Assembly: GCF_003997495.1 (NCBI RefSeq)
Contig: NZ_RZRU01000016.1
Span: 62,001 to 126,000, forward strand
Direction of reading: 5' to 3'
Source of the DNA: Mesorhizobium sp. M7A.F.Ca.US.008.03.1.1
Lineage (GTDB): Bacteria; Pseudomonadota; Alphaproteobacteria; Rhizobiales; Rhizobiaceae
DNA length: 64,000 nt
Position numbers and translations under genes: made by a program. The notes below the pieces were generated by a model that did no database searches, was not told the origin of the DNA, and worked only from the letters and a program-made list of their open reading frames with translations. Of the stretch, positions 51,653 through 59,387 are shown one piece after another (within the stretch, counting starts at the first letter, position 1; each line of letters begins with the position of its first letter).

Positions 51653-51970
51653 ATGGCCGACACGATCACACTGACCGACCACGATGCGATCCGCTCCTGG
51701 GCTGCCGGGCGCGCCGGCTTTCCCGCAATCGTCGACATATCGCCCGAGGCGGGGACGCAGCCCATGTTGAGGCTGGTTTTCGGCCAGCACGCCTATCAGG
51801 ATCAGGACCAGCCTGAACGGCCGCTCAACGCGGGAGGCTATGAGCTCGTCGAATGGGACGAATGGTTCAAGCTCTTCGAGGAACAACAGCTTGCGCTTGT
51901 GGTCGCGGCCGAACAGCCGGGGCGCCGCGAGGAGTTCCACGAACTCATCCGCCGCGACGGAAAGCGTTGA
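51653..51970 (+). CDS. Conserved small protein of unknown function
   Basis: A 105-residue soluble protein, MADTITLTDHDAIRSWAAGR and so on, with a DWxEWF-like acid/aromatic helix (YELVEWDEWFKLFEEQQLAL) and no membrane segment. I do not assign a family. It is followed at once by a strong hairpin and lies convergent to leuC. Confidence 0.65.
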   Translation: MADTITLTDHDAIRSWAAGRAGFPAIVDISPEAGTQPMLRLVFGQHAYQDQDQPERPLNAGGYELVEWDEWFKLFEEQQLALVVAAEQPGRREEFHELIRRDGKR

Positions 51971-51996
51971 CCCGAGCCGGGCTCGGCTCGGGTTCT
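51970..51996. terminator. Hairpin between the small gene and leuC
   Basis: Nine-base-pair stem ACCCGAGCC / GGCTCGGGT with a six-base loop and a short T-rich end, starting at the stop codon of the plus-strand gene. It can serve both convergent genes. Confidence 0.6.
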
Positions 51997-52009
51997 GTTC
52001 AAGTCCGGG

Positions 52010-53419
52010 TTACTTCCACTCGCGGATGTCGACGAAGTGGCCGGCGATCGCCGCCGCCGCCGCCATCGCCGGCGACACCAGATGGGTGCGGCCCTTGAAA
52101 CCCTGCCGGCCCTCGAAATTACGGTTCGAGGTGGAGGCGCAGCGTTCATGCGGCTTCAGCCGGTCGTCGTTCATGGCCAGGCACATCGAACAGCCCGGCT
52201 CGCGCCAGTCGAAGCCGGCGGCGATAAAGATCTTGTCGAGCCCTTCGGCTTCCGCCTGTTCCTTGACCAGGCCGGAGCCCGGCACAATCATCGCATCGAC
52301 ATGCGCGCTGACCGTCTTGCCTTCGACCACCTTGGCGACGGCGCGCAGATCCTCGATCCGGCCATTGGTGCAGGAACCGATGAAGACGCGGTCGAGCGTG
52401 ATGTCGGTGATCTTGGTGCCCGGGGTCAGCCCCATATAGTCAAGCGCGCGCTGCTTGGAGGTGCGCTTGTTCTCATCGGTGATGTCTTCCGGGTTCGGCA
52501 CGATGCCTTGCACCGACACGACATCCTCGGGCGAGGAGCCCCAGGAGACGATCGGCGGCAGCTTGGCCGCGTCGAGCACGATCACCTTGTCGAAATGCGC
52601 GCCCTCGTCGGACTGCAGCGTCTTCCAGTATTCGAGTGCCGCATCCCAGGACGCGCCCTTCGGGGCGCGCGGCTTGTCCTTGACATAGGCGAAGGTCGTC
52701 TCGTCGGCGGCGATCAGGCCGGCGCGCGCGCCGCCTTCGATCGACATGTTGCAGATCGTCATGCGGCCTTCCATCGACAGCGCACGGATCGCTTCGCCGG
52801 CATATTCGATGACATAGCCGGTGCCGCCGGCAGTGCCGATCTCGCCGATGATGGCCAGGATGATGTCCTTGGCGGTGACGCCTTGCGGCAATTGGCCGTC
52901 GACGCGCACCAGCATGTTCTTGGCCTTGCGCTGGATCAGCGTCTGGGTCGCCAGCACATGCTCGACCTCGGATGTGCCGATGCCATGCGCCAGCGCGCCG
53001 AAGGCGCCGTGCGTCGAGGTGTGGCTGTCGCCGCAGACGATGGTCATGCCGGGCAGTGTAAAGCCCTGCTCAGGACCGATGATGTGGACGATGCCCTGGC
53101 GAATATCGTTCTCGGAATAATATTCGACGCCGAAATCCCTGGCGTTCTTGGCCAGCGCCTCGACCTGAATACGGCTTTCCTCGTTCTTGATGCCGAACTT
53201 GCGCTCGGGCGAGGTCGAGACATTGTGATCGACCACGGCCAGCGTCTTTTCCGGATGCCGGACTTTACGGCCGGTCATGCGCAGGCCTTCGAAGGCCTGC
53301 GGGCTGGTCACTTCATGGACCAGGTGGCGGTCGATGTAGAGCAGGCAGGTGCCGTCGTCCTGGCGATCGACGACATGGTCGTCGAAAATCTTGTCGTAGA
53401 GTGTGCGCGGTGCGCTCAT
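52010..53419 (-). CDS. leuC: 3-isopropylmalate dehydratase large subunit
   Basis: A 469-residue aconitase-fold enzyme of leucine synthesis, isomerising 2- and 3-isopropylmalate. The [4Fe-4S] cysteines are in VFIGSCTNGRIEDLRA and EPGCSMCLAMNDDRL; VCGDSHTSTHGAFGALAHGIG is the substrate motif. Full length. The small subunit leuD is not in the window. The last base pairs face the hairpin at 51970. Confidence 0.96.
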   Translation of the reverse strand: MSAPRTLYDKIFDDHVVDRQDDGTCLLYIDRHLVHEVTSPQAFEGLRMTGRKVRHPEKTLAVVDHNVSTSPERKFGIKNEESRIQVEALAKNARDFGVEYYSENDIRQGIVHIIGPEQGFTLPGMTIVCGDSHTSTHGAFGALAHGIGTSEVEHVLATQTLIQRKAKNMLVRVDGQLPQGVTAKDIILAIIGEIGTAGGTGYVIEYAGEAIRALSMEGRMTICNMSIEGGARAGLIAADETTFAYVKDKPRAPKGASWDAALEYWKTLQSDEGAHFDKVIVLDAAKLPPIVSWGSSPEDVVSVQGIVPNPEDITDENKRTSKQRALDYMGLTPGTKITDITLDRVFIGSCTNGRIEDLRAVAKVVEGKTVSAHVDAMIVPGSGLVKEQAEAEGLDKIFIAAGFDWREPGCSMCLAMNDDRLKPHERCASTSNRNFEGRQGFKGRTHLVSPAMAAAAAIAGHFVDIREWK

Positions 53420-53488
53420 GTGCGTAAATCCGTCGATTTTGAATGGGGAAGGAGCAGATGCCGCAGGCCTGCGGCCGACCGGCAGGGA

Positions 53489-53617
53489 TCAGCGAAGTCG
53501 GCTGGTCAGTGCGCCGCTGACGCGCGCGGAGAAGCGCGACGGCAGGCGTTTTCTGTCCTGCAGCACGAACCCCTTGTAGGCCGGATCGCCAAAAAGCTCT
53601 TCCATGGGGTGGCTCAT
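53489..53617 (-). CDS. Possible 42-residue small protein
   Basis: A minus-strand frame from ATG 53617 encoding MSHPMEELFGDPAYKGFVLQ and a basic C-terminus (RKRLPSRFSARVSGALTSRL). No ribosome site is clear and the product is short; an ATG at 53605 is equally possible. Upstream of leuC on the same strand; low confidence that it is a gene. Confidence 0.35.
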   Translation of the reverse strand: MSHPMEELFGDPAYKGFVLQDRKRLPSRFSARVSGALTSRLR

Positions 53618-53701
53618 ACCAATGTTTTGGGTTTTCGGCAATTGCGGCGTGTCTTCGCAGAACTTGGGTTCGTTAGGGGCACCAAGGTCGGCGAACTCGC
53701 G

Positions 53702-53925
53702 CCTTTCCTCTCCCCCGTCGATCGGGGGAGAGGTGTCGAGCGAAGCTCGACGGAGTGGGGGTCGACCTTTCATCGAAGCAATGCTTCCCCTGATTACCGC
53801 TTGCCTGAGTTTTCTTGCCCGCCTGGTTGTGCTTGTCATACGGCGCTGCGTTTGGCGGACGCCTTCCCCCACTCCGTCGCTGCTTCGCAGCGCCACCTCT
53901 CCCCCCTCCGGAGGGAGAGGAAAGG
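53702..53925. repeat. REP-like inverted repeat pair (BIME-like) flanked by direct repeats
   Basis: Two arms, 53702-53761 and 53863-53925, are inverted copies of each other: each has a CTCTCCC...GGGAGAGG hairpin, a short GAGCGAAGCTC- or GCGCTGCGAAGCAGC-type hairpin, then CGGAGTGGGGG. The 100 bases between hold nothing recognisable. Outside the arms, CCAAGG[T/C]CGGCGAACTCGC recurs at 53682-53700 and 53928-53946 with one difference. Confidence 0.85.
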
Positions 53926-53949
53926 TGCCAAGGCCGGCGAACTCGCCGC

Positions 53950-54585
53950 TCAGAGCACCTCAAACACAAAGGTCTTCACCAGCGCATCGGGCTCGGCGAT
54001 CGCATAGCAGCGGAACCACGGGCTTTCCTCGACATGCCGCCATTTGCCGGCCTGCTCCAGCTCGTCGAACACGGCCTGAAAGCTGCCGCTTTCGAACACC
54101 TGGTCGCGCACGGTGAAGATGGCGTGGCCGCCTTTGCGGGTGATGCGCACCAGCTCGTGCAGGCCTGACGCCGGCGCATGGCTGATGGTGAACACGCCGG
54201 TCGAGAAGAAGGCGCGGAAATACCCGTCCGGCCACGGTAGCGTCGCGCCCAGCATCGCCTGTTTCAGCTCGCTGTAGGCATTGCGGCCACCGGCGATCTT
54301 CAGCATATCGTCCGAGAGGTCGAGCCCGGCAATGTCGCTGTAGCCGACCGCCTTCAGCGACGGTCCCGACAGGCCGGTGCCGCAGCCAGCGTCGAGCAAG
54401 GGGCCCTCGCCCGCCGGCACATGGCGCGCCACCCAGGCGGTGATCAGGAAAGGCAGGAGGTAGCCGAGCGAGGCGGTCTCGCTGTCATAGGTCGCAGCCC
54501 ATGCGGCATAGGCCCCTTCAAGCGCTTCCGGCGTGTCGGCCGTATAGACGGAATCCAGTGCCGCATTGGCTTTGTCGACGATCAT
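53950..54585 (-). CDS. Class I SAM-dependent methyltransferase
   Basis: A 211-residue methyltransferase of the Methyltransf_11 type: a helical N-terminus (AYAAWAATYDSETASLGYLL), motif I LLDAGCGTGLSGPSLKAVGY, acidic GLDLSDDMLK (motif II) and DGYFRAFFSTGVFTISHAPA (motif IV). Substrate unknown, small-molecule-like. The stop lies four bases past the end of the repeat pair. ABC transporter genes follow upstream on the same strand. Confidence 0.87.
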   Translation of the reverse strand: MIVDKANAALDSVYTADTPEALEGAYAAWAATYDSETASLGYLLPFLITAWVARHVPAGEGPLLDAGCGTGLSGPSLKAVGYSDIAGLDLSDDMLKIAGGRNAYSELKQAMLGATLPWPDGYFRAFFSTGVFTISHAPASGLHELVRITRKGGHAIFTVRDQVFESGSFQAVFDELEQAGKWRHVEESPWFRCYAIAEPDALVKTFVFEVL

Positions 54586-54639
54586 GGGACCTCCTCAACG
54601 GGAATGCTCGGGGATCGTAGCGCTGCCTTGGCCGAAAGA

Positions 54640-55449
54640 CTATTCCTCGTGCTGGCGGCGCAGCCGCCGCTCCAGCGCCCTGAGCGCCAGCGACAGGCCG
54701 ACGGTCAGGATGAGATAGATATAGGCTGTTATCGAATAGGTCTCGAAGAAGCGAAAGGAGCCGGCGGCGTAGACCTTGCCCATCTGCGTGATGTCGGCCA
54801 CGCCGAGCACCGAGACCAGCGAGGAATCCTTGACCAGCGCGACGAAATCATTGCCGAGCGGCGGCAGGATGGTGCGGATCGCCTGTGGGAACACGATCAG
54901 CCGGAAACGCTGCGCGCGGGTCAGCCCAAGCGCCTTCGCTGCCTCGATCTGGCCTTTCTCCACCGACTGGATGCCGGCCCGGAAAACCTCCGAGATGAAA
55001 GCCGAATAGCCGATGGTCAGCGCCATGATGGCGCGCCAGAGCAGCGACACGTCGCGCACCAAAAGCTCGCCGAACAGGCCGGCGCTTTGCAGCGGCGCGG
55101 TCAGTGCGTTCCAGGCCGCGACGAAGGCCGGCGCGCCGGCAAAGGCGATCCAGAACAGAAGCACCAGGATCGGCACGCCGCGGATGATCTCGACGTAGAA
55201 GCGCGCGATCTGGCGCAGCCAGCGCGAACCGGACATTCCCATCAACGCGATGCCGAGACCAATGGCTGAGGCCAGCACGAAGGCGATCACGGTGACGAAG
55301 ATGGTGACGCCGATGCCCTTGGCGACCGTGGCGAAGACCTGGGCGTAGAGGTTGCTGGTGGCAATGTAGAGCGCGGCGACGATGGCAAGCACGATCGCAA
55401 CGGCCAACCACCAGGGGAAATCGGATTTGGGCGAGGCGGGCGCGGCCAT
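54640..55449 (-). CDS. Amino-acid ABC transporter permease (HisM/GlnP type)
   Basis: A 269-residue permease with five to six helices. The HisMQ signature is FVEIIRGVPILVLLFWIAFA-like and the EAA loop reads EAAKALGLTRAQRFRLIVFP, followed by QAIRTILPPLGNDFVALVKD. It should form the membrane part for the substrate-binding protein encoded just upstream. No ATPase gene is adjacent in the window. A REP-type repeat separates it from the binding-protein gene. Confidence 0.9.
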   Translation of the reverse strand: MAAPASPKSDFPWWLAVAIVLAIVAALYIATSNLYAQVFATVAKGIGVTIFVTVIAFVLASAIGLGIALMGMSGSRWLRQIARFYVEIIRGVPILVLLFWIAFAGAPAFVAAWNALTAPLQSAGLFGELLVRDVSLLWRAIMALTIGYSAFISEVFRAGIQSVEKGQIEAAKALGLTRAQRFRLIVFPQAIRTILPPLGNDFVALVKDSSLVSVLGVADITQMGKVYAAGSFRFFETYSITAYIYLILTVGLSLALRALERRLRRQHEE

Positions 55450-55487
55450 CAGGGAACGTCAACGAGACTGACATCTGTCTGGCACGG

Positions 55488-55662
55488 CGCCAAGGCACCC
55501 CCCTCTGCCTTGCCAGGCATCTCCCCCTCAAGGGGGGAGATTGGATGTCGCTTCGGCTTTCGCCAATCACCAACGTTCAATGAAGGACGCTGTCGGCCTA
55601 GCTGCCAATCTCGCCCCTTGAGGGGGAGATGTCCGGCAGGACAGAGGGGGGCACCCTGGCGC
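55488..55662. repeat. REP-like inverted repeat pair in the ABC-transporter gene gap
   Basis: Arms 55488-55544 and 55602-55662 are inverted copies: GGCGCCAAGGCACCCCCCTC ... CTCCCCC-TCAA-GGGGGGAG-ATTGG versus CCAATCTCGCCCC-TTGA-GGGGGAGAT ... GACAGAGGGGGGCACC. This is a common REP type in Mesorhizobium. It sits in the 260-base gap between the permease and the binding-protein gene. Confidence 0.85.
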
Positions 55663-55709
55663 AAGGTCGGAACGAATTCGTGCGAACGCACCCCTCTGAA
55701 CAAGATGGC

Positions 55710-56507
55710 CTACTGCCCCATCTTGTAATCAAGAAACCACTTCTTGTTCAGCGCATCGAGCGTCCCATCCGCCTTCAACGCGGCGATTGCCGCGTTGACC
55801 GGCTTCACCAGGTCTGAACCCTTCGGGAAAATGAAACCGAAATCCTCGGTGCCGAGCGGCCCGCCGATCAGTTTCAGCTTGCCTTCGGAGGCGTCGACAT
55901 AGCCTTTGCCGGCGGTGCCATCGGTCAAAACAACATCGACATCGCCTGATTTCAGCGCCTGCACCGTCGCGCCGAACGTCTCGAACAGCTTGATGCGCGG
56001 GTTCTGCTCGTTGCCGTCGAGCACGCTGTAGACGGCGGTGTAGAAGGGCGTGGTGCCGGCCTGCGCGCCGATCAGCCCGTCCTTGAAGGCGCCGAAGGTC
56101 TTGGCGTCGGTGAAGCGGCTCTCATCGCCGCGCACCAGCATGAACTGTTCCGAGCGCATATAGGGGTCGGAGAAATCCACCTTTTCCTTGCGGTCATCCT
56201 TGATGGTGATGCCGGTCATGCCGATGTTGTACTGGTTGTCGGAAACCGCCTGGATCATCGCGTCCCAGGACGTGTTCTGGTATTCGACGGCGAAATTCAG
56301 CCGCTTGGCGATCTCGTTCATAGCGTCATATTCCCAGCCGATCTGCTTGCCGGTCTTGGCATCGATGAACTGCAGCGGCGGATAGGCGTTTTCGGTCACA
56401 ACCACCACCTTTTTGCCGCCGAGATCGGGCAGCGCCTGCGCAAAGGCGGCAACGGGCACCAGGACGAGGGCAAGCAGGCCTGCCAGCAGCAGTTTCGATT
56501 TGGTCAT
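55710..56507 (-). CDS. Amino-acid ABC transporter substrate-binding protein
   Basis: A 265-residue periplasmic binding protein of the SBP_bac_3 family. The signal is LLLAGLLALVLVPVAAFAQA; the mature part has VVVTENAYPPLQFIDAKTGK, GWEYDAMNEIAKRLNFAVEY and VSDNQYNIGMTGITIKDDRK, the lysine/arginine/glutamine-binder motifs. ATG 56507 fits a normal signal peptide; the open frame further upstream has none. It is cotranscribed with the permease. Ligand unknown. Confidence 0.92.
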   Translation of the reverse strand: MTKSKLLLAGLLALVLVPVAAFAQALPDLGGKKVVVVTENAYPPLQFIDAKTGKQIGWEYDAMNEIAKRLNFAVEYQNTSWDAMIQAVSDNQYNIGMTGITIKDDRKEKVDFSDPYMRSEQFMLVRGDESRFTDAKTFGAFKDGLIGAQAGTTPFYTAVYSVLDGNEQNPRIKLFETFGATVQALKSGDVDVVLTDGTAGKGYVDASEGKLKLIGGPLGTEDFGFIFPKGSDLVKPVNAAIAALKADGTLDALNKKWFLDYKMGQ

Positions 56508-56686
56508 GACACACTCCCCGGAAATTGAAAGCGCCCGGGCATGGCCGGGCTTGCAGGAAAATCCGACGCCGACTTTAGCTTTCCGCAAGCGCCATGCAAG
56601 ACGGTCCGCTGTGTCGCCGGGAGCGAAATCGGATTCCAATGCTCTCAATCAGAAGATTCCGGGAACGATCCGTGCCTTGACCGTGG

Positions 56687-57187
56687 TCAGTCCGCCGGTG
56701 CCTCTACGTCCGTCTCGCGCAGCCCGGCGATGAGCTTGGCCAGGATGTGGTGCAGGCCATCCAACTCGGCCGCGCTGAGGCGGGGAAATTGGCAGAGTAT
56801 CTGGACAGCAACGCCTTTGGCGGGCTCGCGCAGCGCCTGTCCCTTGGCTGTCAGTTCCAGAAGCACCCGGCGCTCGTCGGCCGCGTCGCGCCGGCGGGTA
56901 AGGAAGCCGCCCGCCTCCAGCCGTTTGAGCAGCGGCGTCAGTGTCGCCGAATCGAGACCCAGCGCTTCGCCGAGCCCCCCCACCGTACGCGGCGCTTGCT
57001 CCCACAGCGCCATCATCGCCAGATATTGCGGATAGGTGAGGCCGAGCGGTTCGAGCAAGGGCCGGTAGAGCTTTGTCATCAGCCCGCTTGCCGAATAGAG
57101 CGCGAAGCAGATCTGGTCGTCGAGCTTCGGTATCCCGGCGAAATCCGCCGGGACGTCGATGACATCGCTTGTCTGCTTCGTCGTCAT
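56687..57187 (-). CDS. ohrR: OhrR-like MarR family regulator
   Basis: A 166-residue winged-helix repressor. The sensing Cys27 is in LDDQICFALYSASGLMTKLY, then LTYPQYLAMMALWEQAPRTV, the recognition helix SATLTPLLKRLEAGGFLTRR and the wing DERRVLLELTAKG. This matches OhrR, which loses DNA binding when the cysteine is oxidised by organic peroxides. Its start overlaps the ohr stop by four bases, so both are made from one message and OhrR controls its own operon. Confidence 0.9.
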   Translation of the reverse strand: MTTKQTSDVIDVPADFAGIPKLDDQICFALYSASGLMTKLYRPLLEPLGLTYPQYLAMMALWEQAPRTVGGLGEALGLDSATLTPLLKRLEAGGFLTRRRDAADERRVLLELTAKGQALREPAKGVAVQILCQFPRLSAAELDGLHHILAKLIAGLRETDVEAPAD

Positions 57188-57618
57188 GCTGCCTTTGCCG
57201 GAAGCGCCTTGGCCGAAAGTGCCACCTCGATGTTGCCCTTGATGGCGTTGGAATAGGGGCAAACCTGGTGCGCTGCCGATACAAGCGCTTCTGCCGCCGC
57301 CTGATCAAGACCTTTTGTTTCCGCCGCGAGCGAAACGTCGAGCACAAATCCGCCCTGTGCATTGCTGTGCAGGCTGACATTGGCCGTCACCGAGGCATCC
57401 TGCAGCGACAGTTTCTGCTTGCCGGCGATGAAGCGCATGGCGCTTTCGAAGCAGGCGGCATAGCCGGCGGCGAAAAGCTGCTCGGGATTGGTGGCGCCAC
57501 CCTTGCCGCCAAGCTCCTTGGGCATGGCAAGGTCGAGGCTGAGCAAGCCATCGTCGCTCTGGACATGGCCGGCGCGGCCGCCGACGGCGCGGGCTTGGGT
57601 AGAATACAATGCAGGCAT
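57184..57618 (-). CDS. ohr: Organic hydroperoxide resistance protein Ohr
   Basis: A 144-residue thiol peroxidase that reduces organic hydroperoxides. MPALYSTQARAVGGRAGHVQ, the nucleophilic Cys56 in FAAGYAACFESAMRF and Cys120 in HQVCPYSNAIKGN are conserved. It is the first gene of the ohr-ohrR unit; the start is ATG 57618, and the palindromic operator lies 18-46 bases upstream. Confidence 0.94.
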   Translation of the reverse strand: MPALYSTQARAVGGRAGHVQSDDGLLSLDLAMPKELGGKGGATNPEQLFAAGYAACFESAMRFIAGKQKLSLQDASVTANVSLHSNAQGGFVLDVSLAAETKGLDQAAAEALVSAAHQVCPYSNAIKGNIEVALSAKALPAKAA

Positions 57619-57635
57619 TTCATTTCTCCATTTAA

Positions 57636-57664
57636 ATCGTGCACGATTATTTAGTACACGATAT
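57636..57664. promoter_or_regulatory. Palindromic candidate OhrR operator
   Basis: A perfect 12-base palindrome ATCGTGCACGAT (57636-57647) is followed by a second, related site AGTACACGAT (57653-57662), whose complement is ATCGTGTACT. The pair lies 18-46 bases upstream of ohr, where OhrR repressors usually sit. Not tested. Confidence 0.55.
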
Positions 57665-57710
57665 AAATCGAGTCAACCGCCGACTTTCCGCCAGCCAGCT
57701 TCCGGAAACG

Positions 57711-57736
57711 AAAAAAGGCGGCCGAAGCCGCCTTTT
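57711..57736 (-). terminator. Rho-independent terminator after rplS
   Basis: On the minus strand: GGCGGC / GCCGCC stem with a TTCG loop, flanked by GAAAA and TTTTTTC. It lies 21 bases after the rplS stop codon. Confidence 0.8.
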
Positions 57737-57756
57737 CAAACTTGCTCGCCGAAAAT

Positions 57757-58305
57757 TTATTCGGCGGTGGCTGCTTCGGTTGCCTTTGCGGCTTCAGCTG
57801 CCTCGGCAGCGGCCTTCTTCTCGGCGGCGTCCTGAGCGGCCTTCTCGACGGCCAGGGCCTCGGCTGCTGCCACCTTCTCGGCCTCGATGCGGGCCTTCTC
57901 GGCGTTCAGCGCATCGCGCTCCTCATCGTTCAGCTTGCGGGCGCGCACGCCGGTGTTTTCCGAAATACGGGCCGATTTGCCGCGACGATCGCGCAGGTAG
58001 TAGAGCTTGGCGCGACGCACCTTGCCGCGGCGAACGATTTCGACGCCTTCAACCATCGGTGAGTAGACCGGGAACACGCGCTCGACGCCTTCACCGTAGG
58101 AAATCTTGCGAACCGTGAAGTTCTCCTGGAAGCCGGCGCCGGCGCGGGCGATAACGACGCCCTCATAGGCCTGAACGCGGGTGCGGGTGCCCTCGGTCAC
58201 GCGGACCTGGACGCGCACGGTGTCGCCGGGCTGGAATTCGGGAAGCTTGCGCTTGGCTTCGATCTTGGCGGCCTGTTCGGCCTCGAGCTGACGGAGAATA
58301 TCCAT
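57757..58305 (-). CDS. rplS: Ribosomal protein L19 with a long Ala/Glu tail
   Basis: A 182-residue bL19. The normal protein of about 115-120 residues is complete (PEFQPGDTVRVQVRVTEGTR; RTRVQAYEGVVIARAGAGFQ; RRGKVRRAKLYYLRDRRGKS). It is followed by about 60 residues of Ala/Glu/Lys (NAEKARIEAEKVAAAEALAV, then AAEKKAAAEAAEAAKATEAA). Alphaproteobacterial L19 often has such an acidic extension. It would make a helix reaching out from the ribosome. The terminator follows immediately. Confidence 0.95.
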   Translation of the reverse strand: MDILRQLEAEQAAKIEAKRKLPEFQPGDTVRVQVRVTEGTRTRVQAYEGVVIARAGAGFQENFTVRKISYGEGVERVFPVYSPMVEGVEIVRRGKVRRAKLYYLRDRRGKSARISENTGVRARKLNDEERDALNAEKARIEAEKVAAAEALAVEKAAQDAAEKKAAAEAAEAAKATEAATAE

Positions 58306-58382
58306 CTCAAAAGTCCACTTCTTGTTCTTCCGACAGTCAGAGCGTCCGACACTCGCCTTGCAGTTCCATTGACCGCTTGGCT

Positions 58383-58598
58383 ATGCCTTTTGTCTCCAAG
58401 ACATTTGTCTTCGAAACATCAGGCAGGGGCGACTACACCGTCATTGTTGACGGGTCCGGCAGATTCTTTCTGGCCGGTACGGGCGGGCACATACAGCTAT
58501 TTCGCTCACTTGTCACGCCTTGGCAGCGCAATTTCTGCTCGCATGGCACCATCGTAATCCTGCCGTGCCGGGTTGCGCCGGTCGTTCAGGCTTTCTAA
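58383..58598 (+). CDS. Possible small uncharacterised protein
   Basis: A 71-residue frame, MPFVSKTFVFETSGRGDYTV and so on, in the 329-base gap between rplS and the TauE gene. It has weak codon preference and no clear ribosome site; the C-terminus is Cys-containing and unrelated to a known family. A read-through of non-coding DNA is equally likely. Confidence 0.3.
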   Translation: MPFVSKTFVFETSGRGDYTVIVDGSGRFFLAGTGGHIQLFRSLVTPWQRNFCSHGTIVILPCRVAPVVQAF

Positions 58599-58634
58599 GC
58601 CTGGAAATAACACAGTTTTGAGCGGCCGCATTCC

Positions 58635-59387
58635 ATGTCTGTCTTCGATGCCATCCTGCTGTTTCTGGCAGGCTTTCTGTCAGGCGCCGCCAATGCGGTC
58701 GCCGGTGGCGGCACCTTCATCACCTTCGGCGCCATGACCCTTGTCGGCCTGCCGCCGATCGTCGCCAACGCCACCTCCTCGGTGACGCAGTTTCCAGGCT
58801 ACATCACTTCGACCCTCGCCTACTCGGCCGATATCAGGCATTTCTGGCGCGGCGCGCTGCTGCTGTGCCTGATCTCGGCGGTCGGCGCGCTGGCCGGTGC
58901 GCTGATCCTGCTGGCGCTCGACAATCCGTCGTTTCGCGCCCTGGTGCCGTGGCTGTTGCTGGCCGCGACGGCCCTGTTTGCCGCCGGCCCCTGGCTGAAG
59001 CCGGCGCCAAAGCCGGGACGGGAAGTGGCGGTGGGCTCGCTGGCCGGTTCCCTGGCGCAGTTCGTCACCGCCATCTATGGCGGCTTCTTTGGTGCCGGCA
59101 TGGGCGTGATGATGCTGGCGACGCTCGGCCTGACCCAGGCCGGCGACTATCACCGGCTGAACGCGCTGAAGAACATGCTTGCCATGGTCATCGCCGCTGT
59201 CGCGATCGTCGTCTTCGTCTCGGGCGGCGTCGTCGCCTGGCCGCAGGCGATCATCATGATCCCGGGCGGCGCGCTGGGCGGCTATGCCGGCGTCTGGATC
59301 GCCAAGCGCGTGCCACAGAACGCGGTGCGCGGCTTTGTCGTCGCCGTCGGCCTGTTTTTGGCCTTCTACTATTTCGCCAAGGGCTGA
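58635..59387 (+). CDS. TauE/SafE family anion permease
   Basis: A 250-residue protein with eight hydrophobic segments in two halves. GAANAVAGGGTFITFGAMTL and VANATSSVTQFPGYITSTLA are the first-half TauE signature; GGFFGAGMGVMMLATLGLTQ and LNALKNMLAMVIAAVAIVVF repeat it in the second. Family members export sulfite, sulfoacetate or similar anions; the substrate here is unknown. It lies on the plus strand between rplS and trmD and overlaps the convergent trmD end by 19 bases. Confidence 0.9.
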   Translation: MSVFDAILLFLAGFLSGAANAVAGGGTFITFGAMTLVGLPPIVANATSSVTQFPGYITSTLAYSADIRHFWRGALLLCLISAVGALAGALILLALDNPSFRALVPWLLLAATALFAAGPWLKPAPKPGREVAVGSLAGSLAQFVTAIYGGFFGAGMGVMMLATLGLTQAGDYHRLNALKNMLAMVIAAVAIVVFVSGGVVAWPQAIIMIPGGALGGYAGVWIAKRVPQNAVRGFVVAVGLFLAFYYFAKG

